From Symsagittifera roscoffensis (Eukaryota; Xenacoelomorpha; Acoela; Convolutidae), in NCBI RefSeq assembly GCF_963678635.1, contig NC_087066.1, positions 60,792,875-60,856,874 of the forward strand: a DNA stretch of 64,000 nucleotides, given 5' to 3'. Below the pieces are notes generated by a model, which had not been told where the DNA came from, did not search any database, and worked only from the letters and a program-made list of their open reading frames with translations. Positions 10,621-23,800 of this stretch are shown one piece after another. The position numbers and the translations under genes were made by a program. Position 1 is the stretch's first letter, and the number at the start of each line of letters is the position of its first letter.

Positions 10621-13500
10621 TAGGTTGATAATGAAAAACGATGATTGTAAAACAGAACAAATATGTGCGATCCAGGAAACGATTTTCGCTGAATGCAACG
10701 ATTTAAAAAATTGCCCATCTAAAGATATTTCCGCTAAGATGACCATTCAAATAGTAAGTATTTGAAATGGCAGGGCTTATGTTACTGAAAGTGTTTTTAA
10801 ATTATTGACTACCAGGCAGGAAGCGATTTCCCATGAATGCAACTAACGAATATGAAACAGCAAAAAGTCAGTCATTTCAAATATTTAAACTCAACCGGAA
10901 GGGATTGACGCTAACGGTAAGGCAGTATTGAGTATCAAAATCACCAATCACTCAAATGTGATTGTGGAAAAATGGATTGTTGGAAGCGATTTGCGATGAA
11001 TACTTTGAAAACATAATTTATTCGATCAACAAGATAATGATCTGCAAGCAATTCACAGATGAGAATCGCAATAGTCTTCCCGAAGTCTACGCGAAAAGCG
11101 AGCGAGACATCTTTGAGCAAAAAAAAGAACCAAAATCAATTTTGATTTAAAATATTCGCTCTCTGAATCACAATTTTAGAAAACTTGAAAGCTATGTGAC
11201 CAACCTTGTAGACAAACCGATGGCTTAAGTGTTAGCAGAAACGTGGCTAAATGGATCATCGAATCTATTTTTTTTTAAAAAAAAATCAAGTAATTATGAA
11301 AAAGTATATCCGTGCAATAGAACCAAAAGAGGCGGAGCTGTAGCTGTTTTTTTTGAGAACAGGTTTTAATAGTGAGGTTGTACTGAACAGTTTAAGAGAC
11401 CAATTTTAATTTTTAACGAGTCAAAAATGAAATAGAAAAATAAAAATTAATCTGACACAGCAATTTCTTGATTTTTCCTGGAGACCCTGATAAATCACTC
11501 ATTCGAGCTTATACCACCCACCAACGCGAAATACTTGTGCGAAAATTACAATATTAATGTGAAAAAGAAAACTGATCTCTGAAAGTCTAAAAGAATTTTT
11601 CAATGTGTTTGACTTTTGAAGCCGAAGTTTTATTATAACAGGTATCTATCAGTGAGCACAATACTCTTTTCTTGACAAGCGTTGTGTTTGAAGAAGAAAG
11701 CCAGAAAGCAATTCTTCGCTCTGGCAGGCCAAGAAAAAGTTTCATAATGAAAACTTGAAGACATTTTTAATTGGAAATTAAATATAGCATTAGTCATTGC
11801 ACCAAATTTTTTTGTATATACCCCTCAACGAGGCTGTTAACTACTTACTAATCAAATTCAAAATACTCTGGATAACTTCTTGCCTGTTCATGAAATCAAA
11901 AGCAAAAAAGATAACAAATGAAATCAAACTTGAAAGTGCGTAAAAGGAGAACAATACAAATTTTATCGGCAAAATCCTACAGATGAGGCAAAACTTTTCA
12001 TCAAGACAGTGCAAAATTTTGAAATCAATGGTAAGGGACTAATTTACTAATTACTATGAGACACAGATAGAAACAACAAGTTCGTTCGTGTTCATATACA
12101 CTATGAAACCAACGGTAAAAAAACACGGAGATGGACAATGCAACTCCATCAATTTTTCAGCTGAATCGCTAAAGAGAATACATGTTATCAATCTAAAATG
12201 TCTGAAGAAGAATTTTCTGAAACTAATGGTATTCTCTAAAACTTAAAAAGCCATGATTGCTAGGGACTCAAGTTTTTTCATAGAGATAAGTAATCCGACG
12301 ATCTCTTCAAGTTTGACGTTTTTTTTTTAATCGATTACTAGAATAATCTCATCCAGAATGTCTGCAACTTGCAGGCCAATATCACTTCTACCAGTCTTTG
12401 GAAAAGTTTAAGAGAAACCAGTTATCCTGAATGATTCTAGGATTTCGTCACAAAATGAACTGTTTTCGAACAAACAGAGGATTTTTGTCAAAACTATCAA
12501 CAGATGATGCAATCGTGGAGTTTCTCGAATCAATTGAAGTTTTTTGTCAAATCAGAAAAAAAAATTTTTGCACACTCGTTGATTTATCAAAAATTTTTGA
12601 TACTGTGAACCATGAGATTCTCCTTTGAAAGTGCTCAATCTACGGATTGAGAGGAAAAACTACTTCGATTCTGAACTCCTATCCTGAGAACCGTTATCAT
12701 ATTGTTGGACCAAATGAATCAAACAAAGAGTACTCAATAGTAAGTACTGCACGATCCCTCAGAGACCATTTTTAGCCTGTTTCATTTTAACTTTCCATCT
12801 ATCGTCTCGCTGAGATTCCAAAAAAAAATAACAAAGTGGCTATTTTTGCAGATGATACTAATAAATATGGCGAAGTTTTGGAAGAAAACTACGAGTTGGA
12901 TTTGAAACAGATAGAAACATGGATGGAAGCAATTAAACTTACGATTAACCAGGACAAAACCAAAACCATTGTATTCTCAAGCTCAAAGAAAAAAAACGTG
13001 CATTAAGCTTCGAGGGAATATTTTGAGACATGAAACGTTTTAGAGGTTGAATTCAACTGATTGCAATTTGAGTTTCACTGATTATATCCGAAATGTGAAA
13101 AATAGATGCGCAAAATTCTTTTCATTTCTCTACCAAACTAGAATAATGTCGATTGAACACTTCATTCGAGTGTATAAAAGCTACATGCGACCACATTATC
13201 AATATGAAATGCTGCCTAGTTTCAAAAAACTATCAAAAATCATTAGAAAACAACATACGACTATAGCTGTGAATAATTTCATGTCATCAAAAGTAATAAT
13301 CAAGCAGCTTGTAAGCGATACACGGATTAGAACATCACAAACTTAGGCTGTAGTGAACAAAACTATTTAAAAAATATAGGTGAGCCATTAAGACTTTTTT
13401 CCAACAAGATTGTCAAACTAGACTTTACCAGTTTGTTATATGTAGTTATAGAATGCCCAGCAACTGAATAAGACAGTCATGTTAATCAACTTAGAGATCT
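10620..13500 (+). pseudogene. Decayed full-length-like LINE (APE endonuclease plus RT), many stops
   Basis: Pieces of one plus-strand LINE in the right order. About 11150-11380 has endonuclease N-terminal similarity (IRSLNHNFRKLESYV, LAETWLNGSS, KRGGAVAVFFE). 12431-12628 is RT core: GFRHK, then LSTDDAIVEFLESIE and VDLSKIFDTVNHEILL (the expected catalytic FDTVNH block). About 12835-12960 carries AIFADDTNKYGE (FADD box) and IKLTINQDKTK. 13047-13346 is the thumb (FTDYIRNVKNRCAKFFSFLYQ, then IRVYKSYMRPHYQYEMLP). Numerous stops and frameshifts separate the pieces, so the copy is old. 11400-12400 is probably the rest of the endonuclease and fingers but is too decayed to align by eye. Confidence 0.7.
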
Positions 13501-13808
13501 CTATCTCCGCGATGGTGATTTCTGTTAATAAGTTTTTTAAGACCGATTTTTTTAAAAGGAGTTGCTAGTTTTCATTAAGAAGTCATAATAAAAAAATCCT
13601 TGTCGGTCTTTAGTATTTCGATCTAAATCAACAAAAACGGCTTATGCAAAACTTAAGGGTTCAATCGGATAACCAAAATCTAGATTTTGACATTCCAAAT
13701 TGCTCTCAAATCGCACCTGCAAACAGGGTTGTAGCCTTACGGTGAGCTTTTTTTTTCTTATTGCATTTTTTAGAACTCTACAGCTGCTTTTTATCGTGTT
13801 CTCGCGTC

Positions 13809-13823
13809 TCTGCGAAGCGCAGA
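13809..13823. other. Short perfect hairpin with GCGAAGC core
   Basis: TCTGCG-AAG-CGCAGA is a perfect inverted repeat containing GCGAAGC, a sequence known to form an exceptionally stable DNA mini-hairpin. Function unknown. Confidence 0.5.
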
Positions 13824-14229
13824 TTCGCCTCTGTGTATATAATTTGTGTGAAAGGAAAATTATATATTGTCATGAAAGTTGACAGGAAAAACGGGTCTGT
13901 TTTTCTGGAATAATCACCTTAACACTAATAACAGTGGTCAGAACATTCTGTGCGACTTGCACAGAAACCGTTGTGCACTCTTTTGGAATTTATATTTTAT
14001 CTTTTTTTTTTTGCTAAAATTACAGTTTTGACAATTTGTCTCGGTTGTCAATCTTAGCTTTTTGTTGGCCGTATTAAATAAAAACCTGAACAGATAAGCT
14101 GACAGACATCCTGAACGTATATCTGTCCAGCAGTCTTTGGAATATGCCTTGTGTCAAACCTAAACTCCTATTTGATTAGAACAGGTATTCTTACAATGCA
14201 AGGGAGTGGGTATTTTTGAAATTTTTGTG

Positions 14230-15160
14230 ACGCTTTGGAAAAATTTTTCACTTTTTTCAAAAATTTAGTTTTTCTCGAAAACTACTCTACCGATTTTCAA
14301 AAAAGCGTTACCAATGGAAAGTCCGCCGACTCCCCTGTGTGCCTACATAATCCACTAGTCTCTTTTTACCTTACCCCAATATCTACAGCCTTCGGAAAAC
14401 TCTGAAGGGGAATATTTGACCCAAATTTTTGGACTGTTTTTTTTTTCATTTTCTCAAACTACCGTGCCAAATCTGAGCTTTTTAAATTTCAATCGAAAGG
14501 GTAGATTGTGGCAAGCTCCTCTACATTAGCGGCTACTCCCAAAGTTTTTACTCAAAGTTATGGCCCTCAAAAAAGTCAGTTTCAAATCTGATTTTTGAGT
14601 TCAATCGAAAGGACGGCTGGTAGGAAGCTCCCATGCATAGGTGGCTATGCCCAATTTTTTTTCGTGAAAACTTATGAACTTGGAATTTCTCGAAAACTAC
14701 GCTCCCAAATCTGAAATTTTTGTTTCAATCGAAAGAACGGGTTATGAGAGGGCCCCCTGCGTAAGCGGTTACGCCCAAACCTTTTTGCACAAAAAGTTAT
14801 GGCCCTCGGAAAAGTCGAATTTTCGATTTTTTTTCTACTCTTTTTTGAAACTTTTGACTTTTCTCGAGAACTACCCTCCCAAATCGTAGGTTTTGGTTTC
14901 AATGGGTATAACGGATTGTGTTAGTTTCGCCTGCGTAAGCGGTTACGCCCAAGTTTTTAAGCAAAAAGTTATGGCTCACGGAAATTCAATTTTTCGATTT
15001 TTTGAAACTTCTTGATTTTCTTGAAGGTTATCCTGCCAAATCGAACTCACAAAAATTTCACTCTTAGTTATTTTATTAGAGAACCAACTGAGGTTTTGGA
15101 TGAAGTCCAGTTTTTGAAATTTTCCTTTTCACTTACACATTTCCCTTGGAATACAATGGG
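14230..15160 (+). repeat. Dispersed element with internal degenerate tandem repeats, copy 1
   Basis: Several iterations of a degenerate unit of about 160-235 bp: TCGAAAACTACnCTCCCAAATC, a T-rich run, CAATCGAAAG, then TAAGCGGTTACGCCCAA, then AAAAGTTATGGCCCTCGG. Anchors CCAAATC fall near 14466, 14704, 14878 and 15035. The cluster ends in a non-iterated tail (TTATTTTATTAGAGAACC, then GAGGTTTTGGATGAAGTCCA) that recurs at the ends of the clusters near 40.1 kb and 42.8 kb. The shared tail suggests one transposed family rather than simple satellite. No protein coding is evident. Confidence 0.65.
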
Positions 15161-15276
15161 AAGATATAAAACAGTTTTATTTTTCATTCCTCGACTATTG
15201 CATCGACCATTGGATTGTTATTCAACGAAAATGTGATACAGGAAAAAAGGTTTGGCCTGTAAACAATGTTAAAACA

Positions 15277-15522
15277 ATGAGTTGGACCAGTAAATTTTAT
15301 GATAATGCTGGAGTGAATTTGATTGGCCCGATAGAAACATCTGATGTAGTAATTCGTTTGGTCCAAATATTGAAGGTCGAGGGTTTTAATGTCGGAATAA
15401 TGAAACTAATAAGACGAAGAGAAAATAATAAGAGCAATTTAAGATTAAACCAAGGTTTTGGTAATGTTGCTAAAGAGCTGAATGTACGAGTTGATAATAA
15501 AAAAGTTATCTATTATACTTAG
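15277..15522 (+). CDS. Unrecognised 81-codon frame
   Basis: A short open frame (MSWTSKFYDNAGVNLIGP... ending NKKVIYYT) with no family I recognise. It is Asn/Lys-rich like the surrounding AT-rich DNA and lies between a repeat cluster and transposon debris. It could be a fragment of an unrecognised mobile element or chance. Confidence 0.15.
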   Translation: MSWTSKFYDNAGVNLIGPIETSDVVIRLVQILKVEGFNVGIMKLIRRRENNKSNLRLNQGFGNVAKELNVRVDNKKVIYYT

Positions 15523-16044
15523 AATGACGTGTTACATCCAAACTCTGTGGATATCCGAGAACTGGCCTCTGATTTTGGAGAGAATTTTAACTCACTGAAA
15601 GCAAAAGAAGGGAGTATGAGCAGATGATGCTATTTTGAGGCAGTTTTTAACTTTTGATATATTTTGGTTTTTAAATTCGCATTGACCCCGAGGAAGGTTA
15701 AAGTTGCGACAACTCCGATACTTATGACCAACCATTTTCTGTTGAACCCGTTGAGCGCTGAGTATTGCAATGAATAGGATCATGGAAAAACGCAATTCAG
15801 GGTCGCCTTGTCGACATCCTGAATTGTACTCCCAGGTACCCCTCAAAGCTCAATCAGCGCACCTACTATTTTTATTTTTCCCGTGAAGGACGAACCCAAA
15901 TCTCTCGTAAAACTTCAGTCGTGCACCGATGACTCCCAACTCTTCGGCCACTGCGCGACATGAAACACTCGTCCAGTACTCGGGTTAGCTATCTCAGGTG
16001 ATATATTACAATAGGTGGCAATAGTCTGTCTTTACAAAAGAAAA

Positions 16045-16127
16045 ACTGCTCTCAGCGACATTTGAACCCATAGCTGTGGGCCTTGAGTCAAATATGTTAT
16101 CCACTATACCAAACCGACTGAAAGGAA
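16045..16127 (-). repeat. tRNA-derived SINE-like sequence
   Basis: On the minus strand an A-box match TGGTATAGTGG (16101-16111) and a B-box-like GGTTCAAATG (around 16059-16068) are about 43 nt apart, the spacing found in tRNAs. The outer arms CTTTCAG and CTGAGAG could pair, but the T-arm does not fold, so this is a tRNA-related SINE head or dead tRNA rather than a working tRNA gene. Confidence 0.45.
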
Positions 16128-16269
16128 AGATAGATGGCAGAATCTTTTAACCAGCGCATAACTATTAAGCACAAATATATGAATAGAAATCAAAAAGATA
16201 ATATACAAAGTTTTGAACGGAGGAACAAAGTTTTGATATGAGTTTTAATTGGTGTAATGGAGTTTCACA

Positions 16270-16800
16270 TGAAATAGGATGTTGTCAAAAACAACATTAG
16301 CGCCCCCAAAACATTGTCTCGAAAGAAAGTAGTCAAGATGAGCAGGCAACCAGATATCAATAACACCATTCATAGCTTTCAAGTTTTTCTTGGCCTGTCC
16401 CCACATTGCTTCGATATTAATTGTATGAACGCCGTTGATCAGATCATTGAAATTTTTGCTGTGATCAACAGATTCGTGAAGAAAAACAACTGGTCTTGGT
16501 CTATATAAGGGAATGTGAGATGACCAACCATCTGAACAAATTTTGTTCCGGGCAAAATTCTTCGGTAGATTACCTCTAACAGAGTTTCAGCCTCCCCTGT
16601 CCTCAACAATTTCCAAAAAACCGAGCTTTTTTCCCGGTTTATATCCGCCGAAAATCATTTTTTCTTTGATCATTCGACCACGGTTGTATTTTCTCTTAGC
16701 TACCACAGATTCGTCTATTTGAATAATTTTTCCAGGTCCCCCAAATCTGTAATTACACATTTCTTTCCCCACTGATTAGGCTTTGCCCGTTCCCAAAGAT
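16270..16800 (-). pseudogene. Merlin / IS1016-type DDE transposase, frameshifted
   Basis: The minus-strand frame 16587-16772 reads YRFGGPGKIIQIDESVVAKR followed by KYNRGRMIKEKMIFGGYK and GFLEIVEDR, the signature of the Merlin (ISXO2/IS1595-related) transposase around its first catalytic Asp (IDES). After a frameshift, sequence near 16310-16560 gives SDGWSSHIPLY (second Asp) and HESVDHSKNF, then HTINIEAMWGQAKKNLKA (third acidic residue) and LPAHLDYFLSRQ. The order and spacing match the family, but at least two frameshifts break it. Terminal inverted repeats were not identified. Confidence 0.75.
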
Positions 16801-17039
16801 GTGGTTTCGCTGGATGGTAGATAGAGACAGTAGGAATCTCGTCAATCTATTCGTGCGCGTCACTAATTTGATGACAAGTCATTTGGCTATTTTTTTTTAA
16901 AGTTTCAACTTAAAATTCAGATGATCCCTATGAATTAAAACATCAGTAATATACTTAAAATCTATAAAAAGTTTATTTTCTGAGTTTTTGAGTTTCATAA
17001 GTTTTTGAACATCTGAATTAGGGAAGTTGTTCGGTTGGT

Positions 17040-17880
17040 TTGGTCGATCCTCTATTTCATGTCTCATTCGAACACCAGGCGCCGTTTCCGGTTTGTCCTG
17101 ATGTTTTCATCTTGCTTCATGGAGTGTTGCTGTAGATTTGTCTTAATATTCCATTAGTCAGGTTTAACGTCTTCACCACAAACAGCTCTAGGTTTGACAT
17201 ACTGAGTTTGAGCTCTGATCTCATGAGATCAACGCTCTTTCTCAAGACGATTCCTCTGAAGTTGATAACACTATGGTGATCACAATCGCTTCAGGTGTCC
17301 CAGGCAGACTTGTCATTACTTCATTCTTGAGGTCTTTTTTGTGATTTTTTCTCGCTTTTTCCTATACGCTGCCGTGATGCCTTCCTTGTTACTGTCTGAT
17401 ACTACTGTAACATCAATGATTGCTGCCTTTTCCTTAAGAACTACCACGGGGTCTGGCTTGAGACCTTCTTGCTTGGAGGTTCCACATCGAAAGGATGCTT
17501 CACATATGGTTTTAGGCTTTTCCGGTCAAGATTCTCTCAAGGAACTTACATAACTCGTAGTGTCTCTTGGTTCGGGCACTCCAGGTCTGAGGACAATTCT
17601 GTACAATGTCGTTCATGCTCTACTGGCTCCTGCAACCCGCATCGCAGACCGTATCTTCGTCGGCGGTGCTTAGTCTTTATTGAATTAGATCGCACTTTGA
17701 GGGCCCTAATGTAGTCTGCACCGGGCATCAGCTTAGTCCCAATTGTGATCCATCTGGCTGTATTTGCACTGTTAGTCTGGATGCTGAGATGTTGTCCATC
17801 TACAATATTTCGTATCTTAGATCTCCAGTATTCGTCTTCATCTCTTTTGGCTACGATTTCAATGTTCTGTACTGCAAGGG
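17040..17880 (-). pseudogene. 3' part of an R2/NeSL-group LINE: zinc knuckle and restriction-like endonuclease, broken
   Basis: Reading leftward, this continues directly from the RT array: DEDEYWRSKIRNIVDGQ, then KLMPGADYIRALKVRSNS, a Cys/His cluster (CGLQEPVEH...C) where R2-group elements carry their CCHC knuckle, then KPDPVVVLKEKAAIIDVTVV, the PD-(D/E)XK endonuclease core with its PD and IIDVTV strands. The C-terminal INFRGIVLRKS block follows. At least two stops or frameshifts (after TLRVM and after LTGKA) inactivate it. This single-copy flank shows that the array at 17881-31380 sits inside one LINE. The 3' end is somewhere near 17 kb but I cannot place it exactly. Confidence 0.75.
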
Positions 17881-20800
17881 TCCCACACTGAACACTCCTC
17901 TTTTACTTTAGTCGTAGTATCATTGTTACCATGCTCTTCACGCCGAAACCTCCATCTCTTACGTTAGCATGGATTATGGCTGTCGCTAGATCCTTCGGGA
18001 GCCTGGTCCATTGCTTAAAAAGTAGCGGATAAGCATGTACATCTTACGCAGTCCTTCATGCACAAGTTAGCAAAGGTGCCCTGTTGGTAAATCTTCGGTT
18101 GGACAAAAGGAGTTAATAGATGAATTCTTTGCTGTGGCTTTAGTGGCGCACTACTAATCTTTTTCATGAGGTTCTTCATTTTTCCGAAAGTATTCCAAGT
18201 TGTCACACCATGTCTGTTGAAATCCACTCCTTGGTAGCGCACTGTTTCATTAAACTCCAGCTGCTTTATGGTTCCTGCTTTTGACAAAAGCTGATTTTTT
18301 ATTCTGCAGATGATCTTCTTCTCCTTGGGTACGCTCGACTAACTAATGAGCTTGGACTTCTTAGCATTTATCGAAAGTCCTAACCTCTCTGCCGCGTTCT
18401 CGACTCTTTGGAGAACCATTTGTCTTCTGCCGCTAGTAAAAGATCGTCTGCATATGCTATAGTGTTCAATGTTCTGCCGTCTTCTTTGAGTCCAGTGTTC
18501 GAAGGAACCATACGCAGAACTTCATCTTGTGCAAGGTTGAAAAGGAGTGGACTTGAAGGATCCCCTTGTCGTATCCCTCTTTTTGGGTGTCTTAGTTCTC
18601 CGTCTAAGATTGTACAGCTTTCATCGTAGAGGTCCTTGATGTAGTGTATAAGCCATGTTCGTACTGATCTTCGTACTAATGTGCTCACTATTGCATTGTG
18701 GCTTACAGAGTCGAATGCTTTACCGAAGTCTACTAGAGCAATGGCGAAGGGTTTCGTATTCTTCTTATAACTTTGGAAACCCTGGTAAGCTGTTTGATTG
18801 CCTCCGCAACTCCATCTCGTTTGCCTCCGCAACTCCATCTCGTTCTCCCACACTGAACACTCCTCTTTTACTTTAATCGTAGTATCATTGTTACCATGCT
18901 CTTCACGCCGAAACCTCCATCTCTTACGTTAGCATGGATTATGGCTGTCGCTAGATCCTTCGGGAGCCTGGTCCATTGCTTAACAAGTAGCGGATAAGCA
19001 TGTACATCTTACGCAGGTCCTTCATGCACAAGTTAGCAAAGGTGCCCTGTTGGTAAATCTTCGGTTGGACAAAAGGAGTTAATAGATGAATTCCTTGCTG
19101 TGGCTTTAGTGGCGCACTACTAATCTTTTTCATGAGGTTCTTCATTTTTCCGAAAGTATTCCAAGTTGTCACACCATGTCTGTTGAAATCCACTCCTTGG
19201 TAGCGCACTGTTTCATCAAACTTCAGCTGCTTCATGGTTCCTGCTTTTGACACAAGCTGATCTTTTATTCTGCAGATGATCTCATTCTCCTTGGGTACGC
19301 TCGACTAATTAATGAGCTTGGACTTCTTAGCATTTATCGAAAGTCCTAACCTCTCTGCCGCGTTCTCGACTCTTTGGAGAACCATTTGTCTTCTGCCGCT
19401 AGTAAAAGATCGTCTGCATATGCTATAGTGTTCAATGTTCTGCCGTCTTCTTTGAGTCCAGTGTTCGAAGGAACCATACGCAGAACTTCATCTTGTGCAA
19501 GGTTGAAGAGGAGTGGACTTGAAGGATCCCCTTGTCGTATCCCTCTTTTTGGGTGTCTTAGTTCTCCGTCTAAGATTGTACAGCTTTCATCGTAGAGGTC
19601 CTTGATGTAGTGTATAAGCCATGTTCGTACTGATCTTCGTACTAATGTGCTCACTATTGCATTGTGGCTTACAGAGTCGAATGCTTTACCGAAGTCTACT
19701 AGAGCAATGGCGAAGGGTTTCGTATTCTTCTTATAACTTTGGAAACCCTGGTAAGCTGTTTGATTGCCTCCGCAACTCCATCTCGTTTGCCTCCGCAACT
19801 CCATCTCGTTCTCCCACACTGAACACTCCTCTTTTACTTTAATCGTAGTATCATTGTTACCATGCTCTTCACGCCGAAACCTCCATCTCTTACGTTAGCA
19901 TGGATTATGGCTGTCGCTAGATCCTTCGGGAGCCTGGTCCATTGCTTAACAAGTAGCGGATAAGCATGTACATCTTACGCAGGTCCTTCATGCACAAGTT
20001 AGCAAAGGTGCCCTGTTGGTAAATCTTCGGTTGGACAAAAGGAGTTAATAGATGAATTCTTTGCTGTGGCTTTAGTGGCGCACTACTAATCTTTTTCATG
20101 AGGTTCTTCATTTTTCCGAAAGTATTCCAAGTTGTCACACCATGTCTGTTGAAATCCACTCCTTGGTAGCGCGCTGTTTCATTAAACTCCAGCTGCTTTA
20201 TGGTTCCTGCTTTTGACACAAGCTGATCTTTTATTCTGCAGATGATCTCCTTCTCCTTGGGTACACTCGACTAACTAATGAGCTTGGACTTCTTAGCATT
20301 TATCGCAAGTCCTAACCTCTCTGCCGCGTTCTCGACTCTTTGGAGAACCATTTGTCTTCTGCCGCTAGTGAAAGATCGTCTGCATATGCTATAGTGTTCA
20401 ATGTTCTGCCATCTTCTTTGAGTCCAGTGTTCGAAGGAACCATACACAGAACTTCATCTTGTGCAAGGTTGAAGAGGAGTGGACTTGAAGGATCCCCTTG
20501 TCGTATCCCTCTTTTTGGGTGTCTTAGTTCTCCGTCTAAGATTGTACAGCTTTCATCGTAGAGGTCCTTGATGTAGTGTATAAGCCATGTTCGTACTGAT
20601 CTTCGTACTAATGTGCTCACTATTGCATTGTGGCTTACAGAGTCGAATGCTTTACTGAAGTCTACTAGAGCAATGGCGAAGGGTTTCGTATTCTTCTTAT
20701 AACTTTGGAAACCCTGGTAAGCTGTTTGATTGCCTCCGCAACTCCATCTCGTTTGCCTCCGCAACTCCATCTCGTTCTCCCACACTGAACACTCCTCTTT

Positions 20801-23800
20801 TATTTTAGTCGTAGTATCATTGTTACCATGCTCTTCACGCCGAAACCTCCATCTCTTACGTTAGCATGGATTATGGCTGTCGCTAGATCCTTCGGGAGCC
20901 TGGTCCATTGCTTAACAAGTAGCGGATAAGCATGTACATCTTACGCAGGTCCTTCATGCACAAGTTAGCAAAGGTGCCCTGTTGGTAAATCTTCGGTTGG
21001 ACAAAAGGAGTTAATATATGAATTCTTTGCTGTGGCTTTAGTGGCGCACTACTAATCTTTTTCATGAGGTTCTTCATTTTTCCGAAAGTATTCCAAGTTG
21101 TCACACCATGTCTGTTGAAATCCACTCCTTGGTAGCGCACTGTTTCATTAAACTCCAGCTGCTTTATGGTTCCTGCTTTTGACACAAGCTGATCTTTTAT
21201 TCTGCAGATGATCTCATTCTCCTTGGGTACGCTCGACTAACTAATGAGCTTGGACTTCTTAGCATTTATCGAAAGTCCTAACCTCTCTGCCGCGTTCTCG
21301 ACTCTTTGGAGAACCATTTGTCTTCTGTCGCTAGTAAAAGATCGTCTGCATATGCTATAGTGTTCAATGTTCTGCCGTCTTCTTTGAGTCCAGTGTTCGA
21401 AGGAACCATACGCAGAACTTCATCTTGTGCAAGGTTGAAGAGGAGTGGACTTGAAGGATCCCCTTGTCGTATCCCTCTTTTTGGGTGTCTTAGTTCTCCG
21501 TCTAAGATTGTACAGCTTTCATCGTAGAGGTCCTTGATGTAGTGTATAAGCCATGTTCGTACTGATCTTCGTACTAATGTGCTCACTATTGCATTGTGGC
21601 TTACAGAGTCGAATGCTTTACCGAAGTCTACTAGAGCAATGGCGAAGGGTTTCGTATTCTTCTTATAACTTTGGAAACCCTGGTAAGCTGTTTGATTGCC
21701 TCCGCAACTCCATCTCGTTTGCCTCCGCAACTCCATCTCGTTCTCCCACACTGAACACTCCTCTTTTATTTTAGTCGTAGTATCATTGTTACCATGCTCT
21801 TCACGCCGAAACCTCCATCTCTTACGTTAGCATGGATTATGGCTGTCGCTAGATCCTTCGGGAGCCTGGTCCATTGCTTAACAAGTAGCGGATAAGCATG
21901 TACATCTTACGCAGGTCCTTCATGCACAAGTTAGCAAAGGCGCCCTGTTGGTAAATCTTCGGTTGGACAAAAGGAGTTAATAGATGAATTCTTTGCTGTG
22001 GCTTTAGTGGCGCACTACTAATCTTTTTCATGAGGTTCTTCATTTTTCCGAAAGTATTCCAAGTTGTCACACCATGTCTGTTGAAATCCACTCCTTGGTA
22101 GCGCACTGTTTCATTAAACTCCAGCTGCTTTATGGTTCCTGCTTTTGACACAAGCTGATCTTTTATTCTGCAGATGATCTCATTCTCCTTGGGTACGCTC
22201 GACTAACTAATGAGCTTGGACTTCTTAGCATTTATCGAAAGTCCTAACCTCTCTGCCGCGTTCTCGACTCTTTGGAGAACCATTTGTCTTCTGTCGCTAG
22301 TAAAAGATCGTCTGCATATGCTATAGTGTTCAATGTTCTGCCGTCTTCTTTGAGTCCAGTGTTCGAAGGAACCATACGCAGAACTTCATCTTGTGCAAGG
22401 TTGAAGAGGAGTGGACTTGAAGGATCCCCTTGTCGTATCCCTCTTTTTGGGTGTCTTAGTTCTCCGTCTAAGATTGTACAGCTTTCATCGTAGAGGTCCT
22501 TGATGTAGTGTATAAGCCATGTTCGTACTGATCTTCGTACTAATGTGCTCACTATTGCATTGTGGCTTACAGAGTCGAATGCTTTACCGAAGTCTACTAG
22601 AGCAATGGCGAAGGGTTTCGTATTCTTCTTATAACTTTGGAAACCCTGGTAAGCTGTTTGATTGCCTCCGCAACTCCATCTCGTTTGCCTCCGCAACTCC
22701 ATCTCGTTCTCCCACACTGAACACTCCTCTTTTACTTTAATCGTAGTATCATTGTTACCATGCTCTTCACGCCGAAACCTCCATCTTTTACGTTAGCATG
22801 GATTATGGCTGTCGCTAGATCCTTCGGGAGCCTGGTCCATTGCTTAACAAGTAGCGGATAAGCATGTACATCTTACGCAGGTCCTTCATGCACAAATTAG
22901 CAAAGGTGCCCTGTTGGTAAATCTTCGGTTGGACAAAAGGAGTTAATAGATGAATTCTTTGCTGTGGCTTTAGTGGCGCACTACTAATCTTTTTCATGAG
23001 GTTCTTCATTTTTCCGAAAGTATTCCAAGTTGTCACACCATGTCTGTTGAAATCCACTCCTTGGTAGCGCACTGTTTCATTAAACTCCAGCTGCTTTATG
23101 GTTCCTGCTTTTGACACAAGCTGATCTTTTATTCTGCAGATGATCTCCTTCTCCTTGGGTACACTCGACTAACTAATGAGCTTGGACTTCTTAGCATTTA
23201 TCGCAAGTCCTAACCTCTCTGCCGCGTTCTCGACTCTTTGGAGAACCATTTGTCTTCTGCCGCTAGTGAAAGATCGTCTGCATATGCTATAGTGTTCAAT
23301 GTTCTGCCATCTTCTTTGAGTCCAGTGTTCGAAGGAACCATACACAGAACTTCATCTTGTGCAAGGTTGAAGAGGAGTGGACTTGAAGGATCCCCTTGTC
23401 GTATCCCTCTTTTTGGGTGTCTTAGTTCTCCGTCTAAGATTGTACAGCTTTCATCGTAGAGGTCCTTGATGTAGTGTATAAGCCATGTTCGTACTGATCT
23501 TCGTACTAATGTGCTCACTATTGCATTGTGGCTTACAGAGTCGAATGCTTTACTGAAGTCTACTAGAGCAATGGCGAAGGGTTTCGTATTCTTCTTATAA
23601 CTTTGGAAACCCTGGTAAGCTGTTTGATTGCCTCCGCAACTCCATCTCGTTTGCCTCCGCAACTCCATCTCGTTCTCCCACACTGAACACTCCTCTTTTA
23701 TTTTAGTCGTAGTATCATTGTTACCATGCTCTTCACGCCGAAACCTCCATCTTTTACGTTAGCATGGATTATGGCTGTCGCTAGATCCTTCGGGAGCCTG

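Noticed and set aside
15592-16000. GCRQGDP on the minus strand (near 15790) and CTDDSQLF on the plus strand (near 15930), both RT-like motifs
   Set aside because: They lie on opposite strands with no supporting RT sequence around either; likely coincidence or unrecognisable debris.
16045-16127. A functional tRNA gene
   Set aside because: A and B boxes are spaced correctly, but the T-arm does not pair, so no cloverleaf forms.
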